A stretch of DNA of 64,000 nucleotides from CAYZWU01 sp964482235 (GTDB lineage: Bacteria; Planctomycetota; B15-G4; CAYZWU01), in contig CAYZWU010000007.1 in the NCBI GenBank assembly GCA_964482235.1, positions 1-64,000 on the forward strand. The letters are read 5' to 3'. Positions 8,155-17,210 of this stretch are shown piece after piece. The position numbers and the translations under genes are program-made. Every line of letters starts with the position of its first letter. Within the stretch, counting starts at the first letter, position 1. The notes beneath the pieces are model-generated. The model had not been told where the DNA came from. It searched no databases and saw only the letters and a program-made list of their open reading frames with translations.

Positions 8155-8910
8155 TCACGACGTCTGGTCCCCCTCGGCTGTCGACGGATTCGTCGAAGGA
8201 TCGGCAGGTTCGCTCTCGGACGACTGAGGCTCGCTCTCTTCCACGGAGCTTTCTTCCTCCTCCTCGTCGCCGCCGCCGCGGCGAGACGAATCGAGCGGCT
8301 CGATCAGCTTGATGACTTCCTTGCCACTGCTCATGTTCCTGAAGACGATCGACTTCCTGTCGATCCTCACGATCGAGTATCCATTGGGAAGGAGATCGCC
8401 CTCTTTCAGGATGTATCCGTCGATCAGGACGCGTGAACGGAATCCGCCCGCCATGATTCCCCTGACCCTGAGCTCGTCGATCTCGTCCTCATCGGCGTCT
8501 GTCCGATTCCGGAGGGATGTCGAGGCGACCTCCACGGGCTCGATCTCGTGAGCCGTTTCCGCCGCGGTGGAATTGTCGACGGATCTGTTATTTTCCTCGA
8601 TCTCGCTGAGCATCTTGAGCTTGCGATCCATCAGCTTGTTGAGGACCTCCTCGATGTTGCCCGCGGGGGCGAATCCGCCGTCTGTGCCGATCCGGTCCGT
8701 TCCCGTACCGTTGCCCTCGGACCCAGCCTCCAGATCGACGGAGTCCATCACTTCCATCCCCTCGTCCTCGACTGCGTACTCCTCATCGTCGAACTCATCG
8801 GGCTCGGCACCACTTCCTTCGCCCGAGAAGAGTGTGAAGTAGAGGACGCCCAGCGAGACGGGTAGCAGAACGGCCGCGAGAAGTGTCTTCTTGTTCAGAG
8901 CCATTGCCAT
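8155..8910 (-). CDS. GspC/PilP-like inner-membrane secretion component
   Basis: A 251-residue protein with one N-terminal membrane segment (about 9-28), a long acidic periplasmic linker, and a small beta domain near 145-205 reading RVRGIMAGGFRSRVLIDGY and EGDLLPNGYSIVRIDRKSI. That pattern is typical of GspC homology-region or PilP domains, which contact the secretin and couple it to the inner-membrane platform. A Ser/Glu-rich tail follows. Order next to PilO/GspM-like and PilM/GspL-like genes supports this role. The assignment between GspC, GspB and PilP cannot be settled by eye. Confidence 0.65.
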   Translation of the reverse strand: MAMALNKKTLLAAVLLPVSLGVLYFTLFSGEGSGAEPDEFDDEEYAVEDEGMEVMDSVDLEAGSEGNGTGTDRIGTDGGFAPAGNIEEVLNKLMDRKLKMLSEIEENNRSVDNSTAAETAHEIEPVEVASTSLRNRTDADEDEIDELRVRGIMAGGFRSRVLIDGYILKEGDLLPNGYSIVRIDRKSIVFRNMSSGKEVIKLIEPLDSSRRGGGDEEEEESSVEESEPQSSESEPADPSTNPSTAEGDQTS

Positions 8911-8916
8911 GGATTT

Positions 8917-9528
8917 CTAGCTTCCTTTTCTATCCGTCACGGTTCCCGAAGCTTCTTCAGTGACGAAGTAGCCTGTCAGGGTCATCAAAAAAGTGTAAGG
9001 CGTCATGAACCCGCCGATCCGAGCCGTGCTGAACCTGTCCACCTGTAGGCCGATGTTCAGCGATTCGAGGGTGTTGACGAAGATCAATAGATCCTCCAGA
9101 TAGGCCGCGCCCGCAAGTTCCAGCGTCGCCGCATGGATCCCCTTCTTGAATCCGGAATCCATGCCGTCCGCTTCCGTCAATCTGCTCGTACCGCTCAACT
9201 TGCACGAGCTGGTGGATATATCGGAAATGTCGCAGAGTTTGAGTATGATATTCCTGAGCCTGAGATCGCTGTTGATCCCCTCGAAGCGGCGCTCCATCTG
9301 CCGGGTGAGGCTCTCCAGCTCCCTCGAGAGCTGCTTCTCCATCTCCACCTGCTCGACCGTTTCCCTGGAGTATCCGTTGAGCTTCAGGCTGGAGTCATGC
9401 AGGTCGTTCTCGATCACGTTGAACGTTATCACCGATGGAACGGGAACGGCCAGGAGCGCGATCAGCAGGAGGAAGGCCCCGATGATCATGATCTTCTTGT
9501 CCGTGCTGTAGATCAGCTTTCTCAACAT
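8917..9528 (-). CDS. GspM/PilO-like platform protein
   Basis: The ATG at 9528 (MLRKLIYSTDKKIMIIGAFL) is preferred. It lies 2 bases beyond the stop of the upstream gspL/pilM-like gene, and the longer frame would run into that gene. The product is 203 residues with one membrane helix (about 13-34), a coiled-coil region (about 55-90, SRETVEQVEMEKQLSRELES) and a ferredoxin-like C-terminal part. This is the architecture of GspM and PilO, which assemble with GspL or PilN in the inner membrane platform. Sequence conservation is low, so the call rests on architecture and position. Confidence 0.65.
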   Translation of the reverse strand: MLRKLIYSTDKKIMIIGAFLLLIALLAVPVPSVITFNVIENDLHDSSLKLNGYSRETVEQVEMEKQLSRELESLTRQMERRFEGINSDLRLRNIILKLCDISDISTSSCKLSGTSRLTEADGMDSGFKKGIHAATLELAGAAYLEDLLIFVNTLESLNIGLQVDRFSTARIGGFMTPYTFLMTLTGYFVTEEASGTVTDRKGS

Positions 9529-9530
9529 GA

Positions 9531-11090
9531 TCAGTACTCGAGCTCCAGGATCGCCTCTTCGAATGTTTCTTCCGCTGATGACTTCGAACGGGTGTCGCCA
9601 AGCCTGTACTTGACGGAGCGGAAGAGGCCGCATTTCTTGAACTGGGCAACGCTGTTCTCGAGCTTGTATGAATTGTCGCCCGTGAAGTCGTCGCTTATCC
9701 TGACAAGGAGCATCTTCGACGGAGAATCCGAGTCGCGGTTCTCGGTCAGGTTGATCGAGAGGATTCGCGACGTTTCAGGCACCTTGTCCACGCAGACCAG
9801 GAGCGGATGCGACAGAGCCCCGTCGTTCCTGTCGACCACACCCAGCACTTCCTTCAGGTCCTCGTAATAGGAGTTCTTCGACTCGAACAGCTGTCTGCGT
9901 TCATCGATGTTCACGAACTCGGTGAGCCTTTCCTTCACGCCGTCCAGCCTCGACTCGAGCCGGGAGGACTTGTCGGTCATGGTGGATATCAGGTGAAAGA
10001 CGAGAAGCCCCAGGACGATCATCGTCACCATGTAGACCTTGGCCGCGAGCTTCGACTGGGAGTGCCCGGCGCTGAAGTTGTAGTTGCTCTTGCTCAGGGA
10101 AAAACGCTTCAGGGCGTTGTTCAGGCCGAACAGGCCGCAGAAGACGGGGAGATACCCGGCCAGTCCGTTGTGCGGTTCTTCGTCGGATTCCTCGATCTCG
10201 GCATCGGCGATCTTGACCATGCTTATCGAGTAACCGATCAAGGTGTTGGTCTTCTCGGATATGGACTCGAACAGCTCGTCCTCGGGGCCTGTATAGATGA
10301 TCCGGGCGATCCCCTTTCCCGAGTGCTGCTGCTTGCAGAAGTGAAAGGTCCTCTGGATCTCGATCGCCATGTTCGTGCTGTAGTCGGCCAGGTCGGGCTG
10401 CTGGACCTGGCTCGGGAAGCGGAAGTTCTCCAGGCGCTTCCCGTTGAAGATCGAGATGGACGGCGATGCCAGCGTCGTGTCGACGTAGAGGACGAGGCCC
10501 TCCTTCTTGTCGATCCCGTGCCTGTGGACCAGGTTGATGAGCCCGGAGTAGGCATGATAGAGGCCGTTCAGCCGGAATCCGGAGATCTCGAGCCTGGTGT
10601 AGAACTCGTTGACGATCGAGCGTTTCGTGCTGCAGACGGAGACCGAGAGCTTCTCCACGTTGTTGATCCTGTATTCCTGCAGGATCCTGTACTTGAAGAT
10701 CAGGGGATCTTCCGGCGATTTGAGCTTGTTCTTGATGAATAGACTGATGTTCGAGCTCTTCGTCTTCGGAAGCGTGAGAAGGTTGATGGTGAAGAACGAA
10801 GGGGGCAGAGTCAGGACCAGGTGCCGGCAGACCTTCTTCAGCGACTTCAGACGCACGACGATTTCTGCCGCCGTTTCATCGACGTTGTCGGGCGTGGCCG
10901 GTGCGGACAGTCCGAACTTCTTGATGAAGTTCACATTGAAGCTGGAACGAGATATCCGCGACCACGTACTGGTCATGCTCCAGGAAGACGAAACTCCTCC
11001 TGCCGGATGAAAATAGATGGGGTATCTCGAGATGGTCCGTTGGCATAGCTTGTTCCTGTTATTGAGCTTCCGATGAATAGGTATCGGCAT
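9531..11090 (-). CDS. GspL-like / PilM-PilN fusion platform protein
   Basis: The frame encodes up to 519 residues. An actin-like PilM/GspL cytoplasmic domain occupies roughly residues 40-330 (LVLTLPPSFFTINLLTLP and LVLYVDTTLASPSISIFNGK are recognisable). One membrane helix follows (about 355-375, VYMVTMIVLGLLVFHLIST), then a coiled coil and a PilN/GspL-like periplasmic domain. It should link the GspE ATPase to the periplasmic parts. The start is uncertain: an ATG at 10976 would remove an N-terminal stretch that looks unlike any family member and gives 481 residues. The next gene starts 2 bases beyond its stop. Confidence 0.65.
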   Translation of the reverse strand: MPIPIHRKLNNRNKLCQRTISRYPIYFHPAGGVSSSWSMTSTWSRISRSSFNVNFIKKFGLSAPATPDNVDETAAEIVVRLKSLKKVCRHLVLTLPPSFFTINLLTLPKTKSSNISLFIKNKLKSPEDPLIFKYRILQEYRINNVEKLSVSVCSTKRSIVNEFYTRLEISGFRLNGLYHAYSGLINLVHRHGIDKKEGLVLYVDTTLASPSISIFNGKRLENFRFPSQVQQPDLADYSTNMAIEIQRTFHFCKQQHSGKGIARIIYTGPEDELFESISEKTNTLIGYSISMVKIADAEIEESDEEPHNGLAGYLPVFCGLFGLNNALKRFSLSKSNYNFSAGHSQSKLAAKVYMVTMIVLGLLVFHLISTMTDKSSRLESRLDGVKERLTEFVNIDERRQLFESKNSYYEDLKEVLGVVDRNDGALSHPLLVCVDKVPETSRILSINLTENRDSDSPSKMLLVRISDDFTGDNSYKLENSVAQFKKCGLFRSVKYRLGDTRSKSSAEETFEEAILELEY

Positions 11091-11211
11091 AACTCCGGGA
11101 AAAATGAAGCGAACGAGAGCCTTGATCGCCGGCTATTTCAATAGGGTGGCCTGCCGCGATCTCGAGGCGCCGCGCCCGGGCGGCACCCGCTTGCACTTCC
11201 GGCCGGCCGTG

Positions 11212-11898
11212 TTACTTCAACTTGGAGGAAGTGATCTTGACCACCGGCGTAACTCCCAGCGGATCAGGCTCGTACGGCAGGTCCCAGCCGTCCTTCTCGT
11301 AAGCCTTTCCACCCGAGGGCAGAAGGTTGTAGTAGATGAGCTTGCCATGGATGTAGTTCCAGTCCGCCAGGAGCGGATCCGTTTCCGCATAGACCTTGTT
11401 GTACTTCAGGATCGCGCTGTTGATCACCTCGAGCTCCTCGAGGGTCTTGCCCCGTCTGATGTGGGTCACATCCACGGTGATCGAGATGTCGTCCTTCGTA
11501 TCCTGGACGGCGTCCGGGCCGGCGCTGCAAACGAGATAGGTCGAGTCGCCCGTGGCCTTGGCCACGTAATCCCGCCCCCATTCGTCCTGCTCCGGCTTGG
11601 TGCGCCCTGAGCTGAAGAGCGAGACGCCGGGAGAGTAGTAAGGCCCGGCCCAGCCCTGCAGCTGGCTCTTCTCGGCCATGAGATCCAGGATCCCCGTGGG
11701 GAACTGCGACGTGTCGCTGAAATAGTTCTCCACCGCCTCCTGGATGGTGTTGAGCTCCCCGGCTTCCTTCTTGGCCTTCTGTCGCTTGACCTCCGAGGTG
11801 AGCGCCGGCGTGATCGTTCCCACGAGGATCACGATGATCGACATGGCGATGACCAGCTCGATGAGTGAAAATCCGTTCTTTCTGCTCTCTGGCTTCAC
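11212..11898 (-). CDS. GspG-type pseudopilin with a duplicated C-terminal module
   Basis: A 228-residue pseudopilin with a canonical prepilin peptidase site (KNG|FSLIELVIAMSIIVILVG) and Glu5. A typical GspG core follows (helix, then GWAGPYYSPG and DEWGRDYVA, then a CSAGPDAVQDTKDDI segment that matches the calcium-binding GPD/DDI loop of GspG). After that comes a second unit (EELEVINSAILKYNKVY ending KDGWDLPYEPDPLG) that resembles another GspG C-terminal half, making the protein some 80 residues longer than standard GspG. It lies between gspF and the gspL/pilM-like gene. Confidence 0.85.
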   Translation of the reverse strand: MKPESRKNGFSLIELVIAMSIIVILVGTITPALTSEVKRQKAKKEAGELNTIQEAVENYFSDTSQFPTGILDLMAEKSQLQGWAGPYYSPGVSLFSSGRTKPEQDEWGRDYVAKATGDSTYLVCSAGPDAVQDTKDDISITVDVTHIRRGKTLEELEVINSAILKYNKVYAETDPLLADWNYIHGKLIYYNLLPSGGKAYEKDGWDLPYEPDPLGVTPVVKITSSKLK

Positions 11899-11906
11899 GG
11901 TCCCTC

Positions 11907-13106
11907 CTACATGGAAGAGTACATCGAATAGATCGGCAGCAGTGCTCCCAGGAGAATGAATCCCACGAGAACGCCGGCGACGATGATGATCGTGGGCTCC
12001 AGCATCGATATCATCCGGCTCACCTTGTTCGGTATCGTCTTGTCGAAGTAGTTGTAAGCGGCTTCCATCGTGTCCACGATTCGGCCTGTCTTCTCCCCGA
12101 TCGACACCATGCGAGGGAGAAGCAGGTTCATCTCATTGAATGCGGCAAAGGCGGAGGATAGCTTGTTTCCGTTCTTCACTTCCTCGATCGCCTTGTCGGC
12201 CAGCATGCCGATGTACGAGTTGCCGCTCGACGATCCCGAGATCTCGATCGCCTTGACGATCTCCACTCCGGACGAGAGGAGCGTCTTGAAGATGACGGTG
12301 AACCGGGCCAGGACGATGTCGGCCACGATCGATCCGAGCACCGGTATCTTGAACAGCGCCCTGTCCATGAAGATTCGCCCGGCCTTGAAGCGCTTCACCA
12401 CGGCGATGGTAACGGGGATGCCCACCAAGATGGAAACCAGAGGCTGCCAGTTTCCCCTCAGGAAGTCGGACGCCGCGATCAGCATCCTGGTGATGACAGG
12501 GAGCTCGATGTCGGAATCGGCATAGATGCCCATGATCCTCGGCAGCAGGAAGGTGATCAGGAGGATGCAGAGACCTGTCACCGCGAAGATCAGGAAGCTG
12601 GGATAGATCAGGGCCTGCCGCATGGTGCCCCTGATCTTGGTTTGCCATTCCATCTGCTCCCTGTACCTGTCGAGAACCACGTCGAGGGAGCCTGTTTCTT
12701 CGCCCGCCCTGATCACGTGGACGAAGATCGTTCCGAAGAATCCCTTGTACCTCTCCACCGATTCGGAGAGGCTCATGCCCTGTTCCACGTTCTCGAGGAT
12801 GTTGGTGAGGATCTGCCTCAGCGTTCCCTTTCTCGTCCGCTTGATGAAGTCCTCCAGCGCCGTGGTGACCGGAATGCCCGAGGAGTTGGTGATCGACAGG
12901 TAGATCAGGAAGTCGGTCAGGTCCGCCGACTTGATCTTGCCCGACACGGGCTTGGCGGTCCTGGGCTCCTTCTTCTCCTTGATCCCGGTGATGATCTTCC
13001 CGTCCTTCTCGAGGGTCTTCTCGAGCGATTTCCTGGTGGGAGCGGTGATGACGCTCGACTCCAGGAGGCCTTCTTCGGACAGGGTCTTGATCGTATAGAC
13101 TGGCAT
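11907..13106 (-). CDS. gspF: Type II secretion / type IV pilus platform protein GspF
   Basis: The 399-residue polytopic membrane protein belongs to the GspF/PilC family. It has two cytoplasmic T2SSF domains (about 60-185 and 265-390), each with the conserved Gly-rich and acidic pattern (GEETGSLDVVLDRYREQ and GEKTGRIVDTMEAAYNYF), and three membrane helices. It is the rotor or platform moved by the GspE ATPase to assemble the pseudopilus. It starts 17 bases after the gspE stop on the same strand. It has normal length, with no damage visible. Confidence 0.93.
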   Translation of the reverse strand: MPVYTIKTLSEEGLLESSVITAPTRKSLEKTLEKDGKIITGIKEKKEPRTAKPVSGKIKSADLTDFLIYLSITNSSGIPVTTALEDFIKRTRKGTLRQILTNILENVEQGMSLSESVERYKGFFGTIFVHVIRAGEETGSLDVVLDRYREQMEWQTKIRGTMRQALIYPSFLIFAVTGLCILLITFLLPRIMGIYADSDIELPVITRMLIAASDFLRGNWQPLVSILVGIPVTIAVVKRFKAGRIFMDRALFKIPVLGSIVADIVLARFTVIFKTLLSSGVEIVKAIEISGSSSGNSYIGMLADKAIEEVKNGNKLSSAFAAFNEMNLLLPRMVSIGEKTGRIVDTMEAAYNYFDKTIPNKVSRMISMLEPTIIIVAGVLVGFILLGALLPIYSMYSSM

Positions 13107-13123
13107 CTACGGCACGTTCCCGA

Positions 13124-14839
13124 TCAGATAATGACGTCGTTGCAGACCCGGAGCACCTCGGAGATCGTCGTCTCCCCGCTCAGCGCTTTCTTCTTCCCCG
13201 AGTCCACGGTGAAGTCCATTCCCTTCTTCTTCGCCAGCTTGATGAACTCCTTGTCGCTGGCCTTGGCGCTCACGAGCTCCGAGTACTCGTCGTCCATCAC
13301 GAAGAGCTCGTAGATCACCGTTCTCCCGGCGAAACCGGTATTGTGGCACGAGGCGCACCCCTTGCCCCTGTAGACCACCACTTCCCCGGCATCGGGCCCG
13401 ACGAGCCAGCGGGCCTCGGCTTCCGACGCCTGGACCGGTTCGCGGCACTTCGGGCAGATCGCCCTCACCAGGCGCTGTCCCAGGACGCCGCTCAAGCTCG
13501 TGGTGATGAGGTAGTGGGGGATGCCGAGATCCATCAGCCTCTGCACCGCACCCATGGCGTTGTTCGTGTGGATGCTGGAGAAGACCATGTGCCCCGTCAT
13601 GGACGACTTGATGGCGATTGCGGCCGTCTCCGGATCCCTGATCTCGCCCACCAGGATCACATCGGGATCCTGCCTGAGGATCGTTCTCAGGCCGTCGGCA
13701 AAGGTGTATCCGATCTCGGCGTCCACCTGGGACTGCCTGATCAGGGGAAGGGAGTACTCGATGGGATCCTCCACGGTGACGACCTTCTTGGTCAGGGCGT
13801 CGACGAGCAGGATCAGCGAGTAGAGCGTCGTCGTTTTTCCGGAGCCCGTGGGGCCTGACACGAGGAACAGGCCGTGAGACATGTTGGCAATTCCGTCGAG
13901 ATCCTTGTAGGTCTCGGGATCGACGCCGAGGCTCTTCAGGTGAAGGTTGACGCTGCTTCTGTCCAGCAGGCGGATCACGATGTTCTCGCCGTGGGCCGTC
14001 GGCATGATCGAGACGCGGAAATCGACGTTGAACGATCCCTTCTTCCTGGAGAACCTGCCGTCCTGCGGCTTTCTCCGCTCCGTGATGTCCAGGTTGGAGA
14101 TGATCTTGAATCGCGCCAGGACGGGCGCGATCATGTCGCGGGGCAGCGTGTCTCCCTGCTGGAGGATACCATCCTGCCTGTAGCGGATCCTCAGGACCTT
14201 CTCCTCGGGCTCGATGTGGATATCGGTGGCCTGCCTGTGGAGCGCCTTTTCGATGATGTCGTCCACCGTCTCGGTGGCCGACTGGATATCGATCTCCTCG
14301 TCTTCGACCTCATCGAGAGGCTTGTTCCCGGCGTTATCCACCTTGAAGGATTCACCGATCGCCTTGGTGATGTCCGCCTGGGTGGCGGCGTAGATCGCGA
14401 TGTTGCAGCCGAGGCTATCCTGGATCTGGTCGATCAGGATGATGTTGGCCGGATCGGCCATGGCCACGGTGGTCATGCCGTCCTCCTCGATCTGGATGGG
14501 GATGAAGAGGTTCTCCCTGAGATAGTTCTCGCTGAAGCTGTGGACCAGGGTGCCGTCGAGCTGGAAGGTGGAAAGCTTGACGAAGGGGACGCCGAGATCG
14601 TCGCTCAACGCCTCGTAGAGATCGTTCTCGCTGAGGAAGCCGAGCTGGATCAGGATCTGGCCGATGGGCTCGTTGCGTCTTTTCTTTTCCTTGAGCGCGA
14701 TCTCGAGCTGCTGATTCGTGATGTACCCGCCTTCGACCAAGCGGTCGCCCATCTTCTTTTTCGTGTCGATGAAGCTCTTTGCAGGTGCATCCATGTCTTT
14801 CGATCCAGTGACGGAGTCTTTTCTCGTAACTGAGTGCAA
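13124..14839 (-). CDS. gspE: Type II secretion ATPase GspE
   Basis: A 571-residue secretion/pilus assembly ATPase. It has N-terminal MshEN-type domains (MGDRLVEGGYITNQQLEIAL and QLGFLSENDLYEALSDDLGVPFV). Walker A is GPTGSGKTT, followed by an Asp box (VEDPIEYSLP), a Walker B region (DPDVILVGEIRDPETA) and a His box. It retains the tetracysteine zinc module (CPKCREPV and CASCHNTGFAGRTVIYELF), which groups it with GspE/PilB and excludes the PilT retraction ATPases. The start may instead be the ATG at 14794 (MDAPAKSF), since the first 15 residues are not family-like. It powers pseudopilus assembly with GspF. Confidence 0.94.
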   Translation of the reverse strand: MHSVTRKDSVTGSKDMDAPAKSFIDTKKKMGDRLVEGGYITNQQLEIALKEKKRRNEPIGQILIQLGFLSENDLYEALSDDLGVPFVKLSTFQLDGTLVHSFSENYLRENLFIPIQIEEDGMTTVAMADPANIILIDQIQDSLGCNIAIYAATQADITKAIGESFKVDNAGNKPLDEVEDEEIDIQSATETVDDIIEKALHRQATDIHIEPEEKVLRIRYRQDGILQQGDTLPRDMIAPVLARFKIISNLDITERRKPQDGRFSRKKGSFNVDFRVSIMPTAHGENIVIRLLDRSSVNLHLKSLGVDPETYKDLDGIANMSHGLFLVSGPTGSGKTTTLYSLILLVDALTKKVVTVEDPIEYSLPLIRQSQVDAEIGYTFADGLRTILRQDPDVILVGEIRDPETAAIAIKSSMTGHMVFSSIHTNNAMGAVQRLMDLGIPHYLITTSLSGVLGQRLVRAICPKCREPVQASEAEARWLVGPDAGEVVVYRGKGCASCHNTGFAGRTVIYELFVMDDEYSELVSAKASDKEFIKLAKKKGMDFTVDSGKKKALSGETTISEVLRVCNDVII

Positions 14840-14902
14840 TTACGCAATTACTATCGAATCTCGGAAGGAGCGGACTTTAAGGAATATTCGCTTTCGGGCA
14901 GG

Positions 14903-14939
14903 AAAAAAGACCACCGGCCTCGCGCGGAAGCCGGTGGTC
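14903..14939 (-). terminator. Rho-independent terminator after gspG
   Basis: A perfect 10-bp stem, GACCACCGGC (14909-14918) with GCCGGTGGTC (14930-14939), encloses an 11-base loop. On the minus strand it is followed by six T residues (complement of 14903-14908). It sits between the gspG stop (14988) and the gspE start (14839). It can attenuate transcription so that gspD and gspG are made in excess of the downstream ATPase and platform genes, a ratio that fits structural versus catalytic components. Confidence 0.8.
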
Positions 14940-14987
14940 GCATGTCCGGGTCGAACCCGGGCCGTCTTCATCGATCAGGCGGGAGTC

Positions 14988-15524
14988 CTACTTCCAGACA
15001 GGACCCTCGCATACGTAGTAGGAGCCGCTGCTCTTGTTGTCGTGCCTGAAGTTGCCTGCCTTCCTGTTGCCATCGTCGAGCTCGTCGTCGATCCGCACCA
15101 GCGTATCCTTGGTCAGGGAGTCGCTGATGGTGATCCAGACCTCGTTGCTCGACGTGCCGTCATAGTTGAAGCCGTTTTTCTTGCCGTAGTTGTAGTCATA
15201 CGAACCACCCCAGGGATGTTCGGTGGGCCAGCGATCCAGGTAGGGACCTTCCCACTTGTCCCGATAGGCCTTCGGCACCTTGGAGGACGACATCAGGCCG
15301 GGGTCCGTGTTCTTGGACACGTCCTTCGGAATGAATCCCACGTCCGCGTAGATCGAATTGAGGGCGTTCTTGATCGTCTTCAATTCGGTTTCGAGCCTGC
15401 TGACCTTGGACTTAGTGACGAGCTTGTTGATCTGTGGGGTCACCACTGCCGCGAGAATCGCAAGCACCGACACCACGATCACCAGCTCGATCAGCGAAAA
15501 ACCCATCTCTCTCTTTCGTTTCAT
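14988..15524 (-). CDS. gspG: Major pseudopilin GspG
   Basis: A 178-residue pseudopilin with an ideal prepilin peptidase motif (MG|FSLIELVIVVSVLAILAAVV), Glu5 and a long N-terminal helix. The C-terminal beta domain contains GPYLDRWPTEHPWGG, shared with the paralogue at 7578-8144. GspG subunits polymerise into the pseudopilus that pushes substrates through the secretin. A GGAG motif precedes the ATG (AAGGAGATCTGGAATG). It is the second gene after gspD and is immediately followed by a strong terminator, consistent with high expression. Confidence 0.92.
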   Translation of the reverse strand: MKRKREMGFSLIELVIVVSVLAILAAVVTPQINKLVTKSKVSRLETELKTIKNALNSIYADVGFIPKDVSKNTDPGLMSSSKVPKAYRDKWEGPYLDRWPTEHPWGGSYDYNYGKKNGFNYDGTSSNEVWITISDSLTKDTLVRIDDELDDGNRKAGNFRHDNKSSGSYYVCEGPVWK

Positions 15525-15560
15525 TCCAGATCTCCTTTTCCACTGTGTTTACTTGGCTAT

Positions 15561-15602
15561 CGCACAACCAGCTTTGTGTGATCTCCCCGCTTTATCGGAG
15601 AG
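15561..15602 (-). promoter_or_regulatory. Paired hairpins in the gspD-gspG leader
   Basis: In the 145-base gap between gspD and gspG the minus-strand RNA can form two adjacent hairpins. One is CTCTCCG/CGGGGAG (15583-15602) with a 6-base loop. The other is a 7-bp stem CACACAA/TTGTGCG (15561-15580, one wobble) with loop AGCTGG. Neither is followed by a T-run, so they are not simple terminators. They may stabilise or process the operon mRNA. No known riboswitch consensus is met. Confidence 0.35.
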
Positions 15603-15669
15603 TTCGAAAAATGACTTGAATCCCATTTCGGAAATCACTGATTTATTTGGTTCTTTTTCCTTCACATAT

Positions 15670-17191
15670 CTATCCGTCTGCCGGAAAAGCCTCGCCGGAG
15701 CCTGTTCCGGCCTCGTCGGACTTCGCCGTCTTCATCTTGTAGCTCGAGGGGATGTTCCCGGCGTCCTTCGGATCCACGAGGGTCGGTGTGATCATCACGA
15801 TGAGCTCGATCTTCTCGGTTCTCGTCGTTGTTCCCTTGAAGATGTGTCCGAGCAGGGGAAGATCCTTCAGGAAGGGTACACCGCTCCTCTCGTCGAACGT
15901 GTATTCCTTCAGGAGGCCACCGATCACGATCGTGTTGCGGTCATGGACCCCGAACTCCGTGACGATGTGCCGGTGATTGATCACGGGCACGCCGTTGAAC
16001 GTGTCTATCTGCTCGCTCACATCCTGATCGATCGAGAGGGAGACGCATCCGTCCTCCATGATCACCGGAGTCACCTTGAGCTTGATCCCCACCTCGATGA
16101 ACTCCACGCTCTCCATGGTCTGGGAGCCGAGCCCCTGCTGCGTAGGATCCGCGTTGGTGGTCACCGTGGTTTCGACGTAGGGGATGTCCTCGGTGATGTC
16201 GATCGAAGCTTCCTTGCCGCTCTTGGCCACCACGTTGGGCCGCGAGATCACGTTGACCCGCGTGAGCTTGCTCAGCAGATTGAGCGCGCCGTTGATATCC
16301 GCATTGTCGCCCGCGATGGTGAACTCCACCGCCCGCGATGGTGAACTCCACATCCCTGGACGGGGTGAGAAGGTTCGAGATGAACGACGCCGATGTGTCG
16401 TCCATGTGAATGTTCGCCAGATCGATCATCGCGCCGAGCTCGTAGAGATCGGTGAGGGAGAACTCGACGATCTTGGCCTCGATGAGAACCTGCTTCTCGC
16501 TCCGATCCACCGACCGGATGAACGTCTCGAGGTTCTCGTGAACCGCCCTCGTGGCGGTGACGGTGACGATGTTGTTCGCCGTGTTGACGACCACGCTCCC
16601 TTCCTCGCCGATCATCGACCGGATCATCTCGTCCATGCCCGTTGTCGTGGCGGAGTTCAGCTGATAGATCCGGGTCAGCATCTTCGACGGATCGTCCCTG
16701 GTAAGGATGAAGACGTTGCCCCTCTTCTCGATCCGGCACCGGTGCGTGCGGCAGAGGAGGGTGAGAGCATCGTTGATCGTGACGCCGGGGAAGGAGAACT
16801 CGACGATCTCCGTGAAGTTGCCGTTCAGCAGGAGGTTGATGCCCGCCGCCTCCACGATCATGGTGATCGCGTTCCCCAGGGTGGCGCCCCGCAGCTCGAA
16901 GGAATAGAGCTCCGTGTCGTCGACGAAGACGATGTCCTCGAAGTCCATCGTCCCTTCGATCTCGGTCTCCCCGGTCACGCGGGTCCCGGCAGAAGGCTCG
17001 ACCATCACCTCCTCGTCGTATGGTCTTGACTCCACCAGGGTCTTGCAGTATTCCGCGAATTCCATGGGAGTGAGGAGATTGTCTTCCTTCACCGAACATC
17101 CCGCTCCCGCGAGAAGGCAGAGTGCCAGCGCAGAAATGGCGGCAGGCCGGATCATGGCTTTGAATAGTGACACAGCAACCCTCGCTGACAT
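15670..17191 (-). CDS. gspD: Secretin GspD, lipoprotein form, frame broken by a 22-bp duplication
   Basis: Outer-membrane secretin of the type II system. The N-terminal part reads from an ATG at 17191 (or 17155) with a lipoprotein signal (LCLLAGAGC). N-domains follow: LRGATLGNAITMIVEAAGIN is a secretin/TonB short domain, and a KH-like N1 includes NNIVTVTATRAVHENLETFI. The C-terminal part has the secretin beta-barrel motif (VGIKLKVTPVIMEDG, IVIGGLLKE, VPFLKDLPLLGHIF). The two parts lie in different frames, and the change falls exactly at a 22-base tandem duplication (16309-16330 and 16331-16351). Deleting one copy gives one uninterrupted 499-residue protein reading through SRDVEFTIAGDNADING. 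As given, the gene is inactive unless this is an assembly error. Confidence 0.88.
16309..16351. repeat. 22-bp tandem duplication inside gspD
   Basis: The 22-base unit beginning GCCCGCGATGGTGAACTCCA occurs twice in direct tandem, at 16309-16330 and 16331-16351 (second copy identical over 21 bases). Because 22 is not a multiple of three, it shifts the gspD frame. Removing one unit restores the secretin reading frame. Confidence 0.95.
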
Positions 17192-17210
17192 TTCACGATG
17201 GAGTAGAGTG

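Noticed and set aside
15541..15640. Cyclic-di-GMP (GEMM-type) riboswitch between gspD and gspG
   Set aside because: Fragments such as GATAAAG and CACAAAGC recall the motif, but the required helix with GAAA-type loop and the pairing order are absent.
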